A DNA stretch of 64,000 nucleotides from Punctularia strigosozonata HHB-11173 SS5 (taxonomy: Eukaryota > Basidiomycota > Agaricomycetes > Corticiales > Punctulariaceae), in assembly GCF_000264995.1 (NCBI RefSeq), contig NW_006767445.1, positions 733,163 through 797,162 of the forward strand, given 5' to 3'. Below, one piece after another: positions 54,306-64,000 of the stretch. The translations under genes were made by a program, and so were the position numbers. How positions within the stretch are numbered: position 1 is the first letter of the stretch; every line of letters begins with the position of its first letter. A model generated the notes under the pieces. It was not told the DNA's origin. It saw only the letters and a program-made list of their open reading frames with translations, and searched no databases.

Positions 54306-56281
54306 TCAGTCCGGCCGACTCACCTTGGTATCACTGGTATCTTTTGTATAGGTGTCGACCCTCTTGAGAGTGCTCGTTTCTACACTGATAGCCAGAGGTG
54401 GAGCCTGGGTAGTACACATCATTCATTCTGAAACGGACTGCCATACGGAGGGCTCACCAATTCCATATCATCTGCAGTGCCGATCTCAGACTTGTGCGTT
54501 CCGATGAGAGATCTATGGGATCTGCGGAAGGACATAACGTTGTTTGAAGACATTTGTACTCTCATAGACTCTCGAGCATTCTTTCAAGCCAGAATTTCCC
54601 TGTCAATATAAAACACTGTGTTTGAGCAGTTTATTCTTACGCACCAATGATGCGAGAAGACTATTCAGAAAAACTGAATGTACAGTTTGTTATGGTAAAA
54701 TTTGGCTGTTCAGAGATGTCTTACCTTTGCTGAGCATGAACTACGCGGCCGTATTTGAACCACTTTTAGAAGGGATCATGGATCGGGAGTACCCACGTAG
54801 AACGCGATAAACACGAAGGTCTCTGGCATTGCTGCATACTACGAGAAATCACTCTTCTGTGGTGTATTGTGGTTTATCAAAGTTGGCTTACCGTGATAAG
54901 ACATAGAAGTGCGATGAGACTAATCAACGGGATTCATTCTTCTGTGTTTGAGAATTGCCGAGCAGAGCTTACGTCGTGACCAGGCCATTGTTTATGCCTA
55001 AGTTATGTCAAAGCATCACGGAACTTGATACAGGCGGGCTTGCAGAAAGTGCTCACCATAAAGCATCAGCTTGTGCACCAAACCATCGGTTCTGGAACAA
55101 ATTAAGGGAGGAAATACCGAACCATCCTCCAGGCGCACCTTGCAAACCCCGTCCGGCTTCGGTTGAGATAGAAACAGAGTGAGGCCGCCAAAATAATGTC
55201 AGCCAAAGCGGCGGATGCCAACGCCAAATACAGTATCCACTGTCTCGGCGGACTGGTCAGCCAAGAGATGACAGGTGGGAGAGCGCTTACGCTGATCTCA
55301 GAAAAAGTTGCGAAACTATCAAGCTGAATCCTGGAAGTATGTCAACACAAGTTCTCGCAATTGACGGTCCTACTGACTCTCGAATTGCGAAACCTACAGT
55401 CAACAGTCAGATGTGCGCGAAGCTTGCATATTTTCACTTACCGAGACCGCCTCCAGCTGCCGCGAGAGTTGTTGCTATCTGCGCTAGCATAAGATCAGAC
55501 AACAGTGAGTGAGAAATGGAGACGCACATTCATGATGTCCAATAGAATGTTTCCCCCGCTGACTACAATGACATGTTAGTGTGTCAAGAGCAGAATCTAG
55601 ATACAGTACTTACGTCTATGAACCCGTCTGCCATAGATACATCGTATGGTGAAGTCAGATACCACCGTTACGACCACTTGCGCCTAGAACACAATGATCT
55701 GTGACTGAATATTGTACGATATGTTGACAGTAACTGACCAACAAGCTCCTACACATAGTCAGAGAGTATATTTTTCTGCATGTCACCTGGACGTACCATG
55801 TGGGTCGAAGAAGTGCCAAAGGATTCGCGAAATTAGTCACACAGTAGATATACATGCTGTGCGTGACTAAGGCGAGATGAACGGAATCACAGAACCTATC
55901 AATACGCGATGACATCGTTGACCTCCGTTGCATCTAAGGCTTGCGGCCGGAGGCTCTCACCATAGGAATCCAACCTAGATGTAAGCGATTAATGCGGTCA
56001 TCCGTTGGCAAAGACGAAGTAAAGCATGCTTACCAAGCTTCTCATGAGTGCGCTGTCATCGTTGTTCTTCGTGTAATAAATGTAAACCTGGTACCATAGC
56101 TTAGTGGGTGGCGTTTAGTACGCAGTCACGGTAGTGTACTTGGACGCAAGTGACTCCATATAGCCTGCGGCAAGATTCTTAGAGATGAGCGTCCAGATGC
56201 AAGTGAGGCTTACACTGCGGCGATGATGTCTCCAAGGAACGACGCGCCTAACGTATTGTCTAGAGTAGCTTGCACTACCAT
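54306..56281 (-). CDS. multi-pass membrane protein, DUF6534 type
   Basis: From Met 56281: MVVQATLDNTLGASFLGDII, then LYGVTCVQ and VYIYYTKNNDDSALM across two introns; FCDSVHLALVTHSMYIYCVT then NFANPLALLRPTW (about 55900-55800); LLDIMN and IATTLAAAGGGLG (about 55530-55440); LTSPPRQWILYLALASAALA then DIILAASLCFYLNRSRTGF (about 55270-55150), the signature of the DUF6534 part; TDGLVHKLMLY; YAAMPETFVFIAFY; FMLSKVFLNSLLASL, then NARESMRVQMSSNN. The tail ends STLKRVDTYTKDTSDTK with a stop at 54306-54308. About ten introns, all with GT/AG borders. All seven helices can be traced, so this copy looks whole, unlike its neighbour. Role unknown; membrane sensing or transport is only a guess. Confidence 0.75.
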
Positions 56282-56289
56282 GGCCGTCC

Positions 56290-58368
56290 TGGTCACCGGG
56301 GAACTGACAGCGAGTAGAGGGAAGAGGGAAGGAGAAGAGAGGGCCGAGATGGGGATCAGAAGTGCCAGGAGCGCACGATCCTCGTATGCGCTAGTGTTTC
56401 GTATCAAAGGGTCGAGTTCGCGATCTTTGTGCCAAGTGAAATGAAGACTTGCGGTGTCTAAAGACCAGGATCCAAGTGTGAGTGCGGTCCCTTGCCGATT
56501 CTCGGCTCAACCCCGGGGAGCGAGTCATTGCGCTTGATCATGCGATGGACATGCATCGTGAGCAGGACATTCCCGTAGCGGTCTTCGAGACAGGTAGAAC
56601 GTGAGAGAAGTCAGACATGACAATCACCGCGTGAATAGACATCTTCCGCGTGGATAGATCCGTAAAACTCAGAGCGGGTCCGATGTATACATAGTGCATA
56701 TTTCGGGCAGGACAGTGAGATTGAAATGTCTGATTAATGGCTGATGTTGACAGACAGATTGCACGCCTTAGTTTCCCTACAGAACAGTCCCAGGAAGCAG
56801 CATCAATGATACGGCAGGAACGCCGGTGGGTTGCGGGATTCGGGAATTGCAGCGCCAATGAGAAACGATGGGATCGCAGCAACGGAGTTCACATGTACAG
56901 AGAGGTATGTCCCGACTCCCGAAGAGTCCGAAAAGGCGTAGGCGACGACGCACTAGCGGAGCCGAAGAAAAGTAAGGATCTGGGAGTCTGAGGGTAATCG
57001 CGGTGATCAGTATATAGGAACCGTACGCATTCATAATACTGGCGCGGGCAGCGGGGTAAGTATGCAAACGCAGCAAACGCTACGTGATCTCGGTTGACGA
57101 CGCACACGTGGCTGTGCGAGACTCTGAAGCTCGTCGTGGCCTCGTTCTGCACGCCTCCAGCTCTCGGCCAGATCAAGTTCCAGAAGACGTCCCTTGTTAC
57201 CGCAATACAGCGTCGGGGCTCTATTCCGCCATTTCCAGCTGCCTCGGCGTTCAGCCTCGAGACCGCTGCTAGGCTTGTCGAGCGTTCTGATCATCCTTAG
57301 GGCCCCAGAGTTCAGGACCTCAGGCCTGTTTGATGAGCCAGAGCATGGAGCATCGTGGCCTATGCTCTGACTGCAGCAATGATGCGGGGACGAGTAGATG
57401 ATGACGACGAAGTTGTATCTATGCTCTCGCGCTGGCAAGCATGGTCACATATGCTTCTGGCTGACGAGTTAGTAATGTGTTTTTATTGATAGGAACCCGA
57501 TGCCTCGTAGGCTGGCACTGTACTCTCTACCGGAGGCCGCAGTGACCTCGATTGTTGTCCATCTATCAACGACTGAAAGCTGACCTTGTCTGCTCCGCGT
57601 CCTATTTTGCACCGCACGGCCGGAGATGACGAATTTGGCGGCAAGCCCATATATCAGGCAGAAGCACACCGCAATTTGCAAGCAAATGCTGCCATCTCGG
57701 ACGCAGCGCCACGACCCCAGCAAGGATGGCACCGAATACGTTGGATGATGGCATATATGGAGACGGTATGGGCCGGCATCGTCCAAGAAGCCGGTCTGTG
57801 TTGCTGAACCCGCTGATATCGCGGACGGATGGTAGTCGGAGTCGAGGCTATGCTAGAACTCATAGCCGGATGGATATAGATCCATGACTGTGGTCCCATA
57901 GCTTATGTAGGGTCGATAGAACGGGTGTATCGCGTTATACTCCACGAAATGCATAGCAAGCAAAGTTAGGTCGTGTGCGCGGACTACCGTGTGGAGCGCT
58001 GAATCAGTAGACTTTCATTTCGGAGGCTGTGGGTATAGCTTACGATGACTCGCGCATGGCGACCGCAGAGTACGACTGGGATACCCTCTCTGACTCCTCC
58101 CACATCCGCCTACAGCCAGTCGGCACCCAAATTCGCGCCAAGGGCTGCGAGCGGCCTAGCGGCCACCACCAGCAGCGGAGGCGAGCTCGCCCGAATCGGG
58201 CTGCACGTCGGTCTCAGCACGGGCACGTTGCAGCCACGAGGACTTGAGACCCGCCTGTTCCGTACGCCCCGATTGTTATGAAATTTGGGTTGAGCGCGTA
58301 CCCTGTGTCGGACCAAACCAGCCAGGAATGTGCATAGGAACCCGCACGACTCAGCGACTGTCAACGCT
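56290..58368. other. intergenic region without a supported gene
   Basis: Frames of 80-135 codons occur on both strands (for example minus 57438-57031 and 57786-57469) but have no family-like content, and neighbouring frames do not join. It contains the promoter of the RING gene to the right and of the DUF6534 gene to the left. I see nothing else. Confidence 0.45.
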
Positions 58369-61300
58369 ATGCCTCTCGTTCTGCACCCCGAGTCGCGCTG
58401 CGACATATGCCTGGATGCCTATACCTCCTCTACCCCCGAAAACTGGCCGCATGCCATAGTACGCAGCCCTGACGTCGTTCAACCGCATATACTCATGAAC
58501 TGACCTCTTCGTCAGAGCTGCGGCCACATATTCTGCAAGTCATGTTTACGCATGGTCAACCCGGTGGCATGCCCTTTGTGTCGCAAACGCTTCGACATAG
58601 TCAAGGTCACGAAGCTGCATGTCGACCGATACTCGCCCCCTGAGCGCGCCGCCGTCGGTCTCCCGGGGGACGCGGGCCATGCCGAGACGGACACTCATCA
58701 CGAAGCGCTCGCTCTGCTGCAAAGTCTAGCCCTCATCAACCTCGAAAGGACACCTCAGAGTCAGGTGGAGAGCACAATGAGGAGTGTGGATGATTTTTTG
58801 GAGAGTCAAAGCGAGGAAGAACCCGTGGTGGGCGTCTGTTTGGTTGCTTTCTTGCGCTTGGCTCATGCGCCTACGACGGTCATAGCTCAGGCCACTGCGA
58901 AGCGCTCGTCAAGCGTTAGAGAATAGCAGGCGCTACAGGGAGTCCGCAAAGAAGTACAAGCACAGATTGAGGGACATGGAGACAGCTAAGGCGGAGGTCA
59001 TTCGACGCGCCGAGATGGATCGGCAGACGTCAGAGGTTGTCGAGGCGAGCTTGCAGAAGCAGCTACAAGAGGAGCGCGCCGAGTGGGAAAAGTACGTGAC
59101 AGGCCCCGTTCTGTCTCTGCCATGACCCTGACCGCATTGTTTCTCTCAATCTAGGAGGGTACGTGTATACAGGGTCATGATACATCGACTTAACTCACGA
59201 ATATGACAGATAACGGAACTTCAACAATCGCTCAGTCGCGCGCATACATCTGTCGACTCCAACATACCTCTTGCGTCCGCGCACTCCGAAATATCGGCCC
59301 TCAGGGCCGAGCTCGCACAAGCCAAATCTCAGCTCGAGAATCTCCAGCCTCAGTTCCACGACTCACGCTCCAAGGTTGATCTAGCTGCACTCCGAAGAGA
59401 GGTGGAAAGGCTTCGCGGTTTACGACTGGACGACGGGTTCAATCAGCTCGCTGTCGTCCAGTCGGAGTTGGCAGACGTCAAGGGGCAGAACGCGGCATTG
59501 AGGGCGGAGATAGAGAGGATGCGCAACGTGTCGCACAGCAGCAGCAGCGGGTACTCTGGCACTCCACCGATTAGTTCATTCGACGAGCATGCCTTGTTGA
59601 ATCCCCCGCAGCTGACTCCGGCGCACCCTGATCGTACACCATCCATCTCCATACCCGTCCGTCGGGTCACCTCCAACCCGCTCCCACCACCTCCCCAGCC
59701 ATTGCCCGACGAACTCCTGCCCGGCTTCGTGCGCAACCGGCTGTTCACATCCACGCCGGGGTCGCCCTCTATTTCCCCACCCTCGATGCCATCCAGCGCC
59801 GCAAGCGGGTCCGCGTCGAGTTTTGCGTCAAGTTTGTCACAGAGGTTCGAGGTCATGGATGGCGTGAGGCCTTCCTCACGTGCAGAGAAGGCGAAGGGGA
59901 GCGACAGGGTTGATGAGCGTCGACAAGGCAGTTCCAGTCGACCGCCCATGGATCAGAACAGTACAGTCCGCGCTAGGCGACCAACTCTCAATGGCGACCA
60001 TCGGACACCTTCTGCCGATGCTGTCCAGCCACAAATCCTTCCCAATGTCAGCATGTCGTACACGAACGGTTCTTCTGCCGTCCATGCGAATGGGCACGGA
60101 GCCGGCCGGAGTCATACACACCATCGCAGCGAACCGCAGAATATTTATCAGGACCCACCACCTCAACCTACAACGGGAGCTCGGTCTGCGGTCGTGTCGA
60201 ACGCTCACATCATGGCTCCTGTGCCAGACGACGACTCGTCGAGACGACTTAGGCGGGACAGCACCCCACGGGACCCGGACATGGTGCGGTATGAGTATCA
60301 ATATGGGTATGGAAGTGGCCTGATGAACGGCTACGGGATGGGGTACGAGAATGGGATAGCACAAGCATACGCGGATCGAACGCCACAGGCTCGATCTCAG
60401 TCGCGGCAAGTACAGCCACAGGCAGGGCAGGGCCCAGGTGTCAGGATCCTCGGCAGCTTAGGACTTGACCCGGGGTACGGCACCGACTCCGAGAGGCAGA
60501 ACTTCAGCGATGGGGAGGCCAGGAGAAGGGGCAGGGAGCGGAGGAGCTCTACCACCAGTTCGCGAGGGGGAAGGGACAACAGTGCGCCTGCCGGAAGTGA
60601 AGGCCGGTCTTTCGAGGCTCGAGCGGCCAGAGACTCCATGGCGGATTTCTCGCTCCTGAGTTTACCAGCGCCCGCGGAAACCAGTAACGGTCTTGGAGGG
60701 AATCAACGCTCTCGATTAGGGTCGTCCAATACCCATGTGATAGGACCTTCCCCCAGTGATCCAGTGTCGAGCCAAGGAGATGGGCGCAGCAACGCCTCGC
60801 AATGGGGAAGCGCTCAATCCGGTAGCGGCGCGATCGCAGGCAGTCTGAGTGCGCTTGATATTGGCCTAACAGGCGGTGGACAAAACACGCCGGCATCAAG
60901 GGCCAGCGGCATGGTGGCGCCTACAGCGTCAACCGAAGCTGTTGACGATGACGAGGATCTCGAGTATGCTGATCACGACGAATTTTTCACCCCGCGGCAA
61001 CACCCAATCACTATCCCGACGTCCAGGAATCAGTCGGCGTACTCTCAGTCGCGACCTTCCACTGGACGTGGCCATGAATCAAGGTCTTCGACGTCGATAT
61101 CTCGTACTGGAAGCTCATCAAGGCATGAGGATTGGACGCACGTCCCTAGTCGAGCGTCGACCTCTAGCCATGTATCGCGCTCTCACTCTCGCTCAGACAC
61201 TAGTGCCCGCCCTCCATCAGAGCCTCCCGCCCCTATTTCCATTCAAAACGGCCAACAACCGACGCGGACGCGTCCCATATCGGGAAGGATGCCGTCTCAA

Positions 61301-61774
61301 CCCGCGTTGGACATGCTCGTTCCCGCTTCCACGCCTCCCGAAAACCCGAGCCGACCGTCCGCACCTCCTCCGAGGCCGCAACCGCACAGACAAGTCACTT
61401 TCCCGGCCAATCCGGAAACCGAAGTACGGCATGTGCAGGACGATCGTGCTCGGACGAAGAGCAAGCGGCGGTCCTCTACCAGCTTTTTGTCTATGACGAA
61501 CATCAATACGAGTCAGACATCTTCCGCCACGCCGGTGCTTACGCCTCCAGCCCCGGCTCCCTCGCAGCCCGCAGCACCGCCTCCTATGGCTACTACCCGT
61601 AGCCTCACTACGGATCAGGCGCGGGCGGTCCACGCAAGGTTCCTCCCTTTCATCGCCGCTGCTAGACCCAGCGCTGCGCCTTACGTGGCGACGGCAACCG
61701 CCACTGCGCCTACCAACGCGCAGCCAATCTATGTTCCAGTCAAAGGTTCAGCAGAATCCTCTCGATCACGGTAG
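58369..61774 (+). CDS. RING finger/coiled-coil protein, putative E3 ligase
   Basis: Start MPLVLHPESRCDICLDAYTS, already the first zinc pair. After an intron SCGHIFCKSCL and VACPLCRKRFD complete the RING (C-x2-C...C-x-H-x2-C-x2-C...C-x2-C, about residues 11-65). A coiled coil follows: LENSRRYRESAKKYKHRLRD, LQKQLQEERAEWEK, then ITELQQSLSRAHTS and SALRAELAQAKSQLENLQ, ending at the start of the long last exon. That exon (open for 790 codons, to the stop at 61772-61774) is disordered, rich in Ser, Pro, Arg and Gly, with a Tyr/Gly run (YEYQYGYGSGLMNGYGMGY). RING plus coiled coil suggests a self-associating ubiquitin ligase; the long disordered tail may bind partners. Introns near 58468-58516, 58826-58890 and 59092-59210. 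Confidence 0.75.
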
Positions 61775-62088
61775 AGCCAGTACTCTCTTCGCCGGGGTCC
61801 AATGGGGCTATTTATTCGGTTTTATCGGATGCTCCGGTTTTCTCTCGAGTTATTATTGATATCGTACGATGTCCCAGTTTAGAGGTCATACAAGCACGCC
61901 CGGTGTAATCGTTAATCATGTATTGTTCTCAACGCTGTCGGATCGCCGAACTCCCAAGCTTAAGGGTAATCGTTACCCATGCTCGCATGCCGTGCTGTTA
62001 TGACCTCAGGGTCCTCACGCCGCATCCGCAGGGTGTGTATGTGACATGCTAGATTACATTGGCCTCGTATATACGTGATAGCACCCAT

Positions 62089-62474
62089 TCATTTGGTGAC
62101 GTGCGCGGAGTCGTGAGGAGGCTTAGCAAGTTCATTAGCCAGCTCGATCGGCAACAACAAGGGGAAAGGCGTACCGCAGACTTCACGTCCAGGATGTGGG
62201 CAAGAGAGCTGAACTCCGCATCAGTCGCTTTCTGGGTGCCAGTGCAGACTAGGAGAGATGGACGTGAACAAGCAAGCGCGCCAACGAGTCGCGATCGACC
62301 TACTGTCGATGACATGCTGCTCGGAGGTACCCATCTTCTCGGCGATCTGAGTGTAGGAGATGCCTGGAAGAAAGTGACGTTATGGCCGAGGTCGTTGTAT
62401 AGCACACGCATATAGCACGTACCTTTCTTGTCCTTGGCCGCGGCCAGAGCGGTGCAACGAGGATCGGGGGCCAT
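62089..62474 (-). CDS. cyanase N-domain-like helix-turn-helix microprotein
   Basis: About 72 residues after removal of three introns. Exon 1: MAPDPRCTALAAAKDKK; exon 2: GISYTQIAEKMGTSEQHVID; exon 3: CTGTQKATDAEFSSLAHILD and VKSA; exon 4: PPHDSAHVTK with the stop at 62089-62091. The order Ala-Lys-rich helix, GxSYxxIAEKxGxSEQHV, then ATDAEFSxLAHILxV is the five-helix N-terminal domain of cyanate hydratase, itself related to phage-repressor helix-turn-helix domains. The catalytic C-terminal domain of cyanase (Arg, Glu, Ser) is absent, so it should not degrade cyanate. DNA binding or interaction with a cyanase are possible roles. Confidence 0.65.
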
Positions 62475-62479
62475 CGCGT

Positions 62480-63176
62480 CGATGAAGAAATCTGTCCGTT
62501 CGGGTTGGTTGGGGAGAGACGCCTGGCCGACGCGTCCCTTTATACGTGTCCCATACAGACCACCTTACCAGACCTTTCCTTCTACGGCGCAATCGATAAG
62601 AGACCAGAGGTATGAGTAGGAATCAGGTGATAGGGATGCGGCACTCAAGCTCCAGTGTATTCTCGGAGTGTAATCTTATCTGCGGAGTGTCTTCCAGCAG
62701 CCTAGATCCGCGTGTAGGAAGGCTGCACTGTTCGCATGAGAGCGCGGGCCGTGAATGCGTTCCAACAACCGGAGTGGCTTCCAGGGAACAACTATCGCTC
62801 GAATGAACGGCAAGATGGTGGCGGGTATCCATTGGTGGGATCCACATTCCGGAGATCAGCGAGCTGCGGAGGGTTTGAAGGCAAAATTGGATATCATTAC
62901 ACCCCATCGCTCCAAGCCTACCGTGTACGAAATGCGTTAATGACGAGGCTGAGACAGCGGGTAGATCTCTGTTTCTCTGACGGAGGTAGCATCGAATTCA
63001 ACTTGACAACGTCTTACCTTGCGCCAAACGATGTGAGGAGGCTGTCGGCTTTTCGGGCCGGGGCATGGTGGCGGTGCCATTTCCCACGTGCTGCTCACAG
63101 CTCATTTGCAGAGCTTGTCGTCGTCGTCTCGTCCGTCCTCCTCAAGCCCCTCCCGCCTCAAGAATATCCTGTTACT
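62480..63176. other. intergenic region before uS11
   Basis: An open frame of about 180 codons on the plus strand (62736-63278) runs into the ribosomal gene's leader and lacks a domain; I do not call it. The promoters of the microprotein gene (leftward) and the ribosomal gene (rightward) must lie here. Confidence 0.4.
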
Positions 63177-63931
63177 ATGGTTGGTTACGTTCATCCTCAA
63201 AGATGGAATGCCTTTCTGATTGCTTTGCCTGTCTTCTCCTCTCTCGCTCGATGGATGCACCTACTTGGTATCGGATGACTCTGAACGCGCTCCACTCGCT
63301 TGTGACTGTTCGGCGGCTATCAAAACTGGACTTCAACTATGCTACCATCCTGTTCACTAGCCCCCGAAGAAAGGCACGAAGGCGCCCCGCGAAGATGCCG
63401 CGGTCTCACTTGGCCCGCAGGTCGCGGAGGGCGAATTGGTGTTCGGAGTTGCCCACATCTTCGCGTCTTTCAACGACACCTTCGTGCACGTCACTGATTT
63501 GTCGGGAAAGGAGACCATCTCCCGTGTCACCGGTACGTCCCGCCTTCATATGGAAGCCGTCGTTCGTTCTGACACCATGTGGGATCTTTCAGGTGGCATG
63601 AAGGTTAAGGCCGACCGTGATGAGTCCTCTCCCTACGCAGCCATGCTTGCCGCGCAGGACGTTGCTGCCCGCTGCCGCGAAGTTGGTATCACCGCTCTTC
63701 ACGTCAAGCTGCGCGCGACCGGTGGAACCGGCACCAAGACCCCTGGCCCCGGCGCGCAGAGCGCCCTCCGCGCGTTGGCTCGTGCTGGCATGCGTATCGG
63801 TCGCATTGAGGATGTCACTCCCGTCCCCACTGATTCGACCCGTCGCAAGGTATGTACATCACATTGCGTCTCTTCAGGCACGTTACTTACATGCCGTCGT
63901 GTAGGGTGGTCGCCGTGGTCGTCGGCTCTAG
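63177..63931 (+). CDS. RPS14: 40S ribosomal protein uS11 (S14)
   Basis: A component of the small ribosomal subunit platform, near the mRNA exit. Exons 63361-63532, 63593-63849 and 63905-63931 encode [79 protein letters not shown], then [38 protein letters not shown] and GGRRGRRL at the stop (63929-63931). The match to eukaryotic uS11 is near continuous over about 150 residues. The reading frame at 63361 needs a first exon consisting of only the ATG. I place it at 63177-63179, where ATG is followed by GTTGGT; other ATG-GT sites upstream are possible. Confidence 0.92.
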
Positions 63932-64000
63932 ATTCGCATCAAAAGTGCCGCATACGTCTGTTTATGTCGCATGTATCTACGGTTGTGGTCATGACACCAA

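Noticed and set aside
59443-60409. Minus-strand frames opposite the RING/coiled-coil gene
   Set aside because: Shadows of the biased Ser/Pro/Arg composition of the long plus-strand exon.
1-64000. CRISPR arrays, tRNA and rRNA genes, bacterial operons
   Set aside because: No spaced identical repeats, no cloverleaf with A/B boxes and no rRNA-like sequence were seen; gene structure is eukaryotic throughout.

Overview
The window is nuclear DNA of a filamentous basidiomycete, most likely an Agaricomycete (order not resolved; a polypore would fit). The genes are split by many 50-70 bp GT-AG introns. The family mix is typical of that class: KDZ transposases, DUF6534 seven-helix membrane proteins, clustered P450 monooxygenases and RING/coiled-coil proteins.

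Layout. 1-4735 is gene-poor flank with minisatellites and an old fragment of a tyrosine-recombinase retrotransposon. 4736-41025 is one giant mobile element, about 36.3 kb, bounded by ~600-bp terminal inverted repeats (TIRs; 4736-5336 and 40427-41025). At its left end, running outward into the TIR, lies a KDZ-superfamily transposase gene. At its right end, also running outward into the TIR, lies a large uncharacterised gene. Between them are a 2-oxoglutarate/Fe(II) dioxygenase of TET/JBP type, a coiled-coil protein with a conserved C-terminal domain, a RING finger protein, a Pro/Ser/Thr-rich protein, a beta-propeller protein with a C-terminal membrane anchor, a hydrophobic protein with internal duplications, and several weaker gene candidates. 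A short dyad motif (core GGTGNTGACC and relatives) recurs in its intergenic DNA and at the inner edge of both TIRs.

The giant element has itself been a landing site. It holds an Ngaro-type retrotransposon with split direct repeats (10472-16156), a Tc1/mariner-like transposon with perfect TIRs and TA duplications (16317-19366), and two solo LTRs with 5-bp target duplications (5671-6127, inside the transposase gene; 23934-24414). Without these guests the element would be about 26.6 kb.

41026-64000 is ordinary host DNA: ATG27 (start codon only 235 bp from the element's end), a P450, a VAMP7-like R-SNARE, a small Cys-rich membrane protein, a second P450 of the same family, two DUF6534 membrane proteins with an unresolved stretch between them, a RING/coiled-coil protein, a tiny cyanase-like helix-turn-helix protein, and ribosomal protein uS11. 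Exon borders were read by eye from splice sites and protein continuity; starts and small exons are the least certain part.
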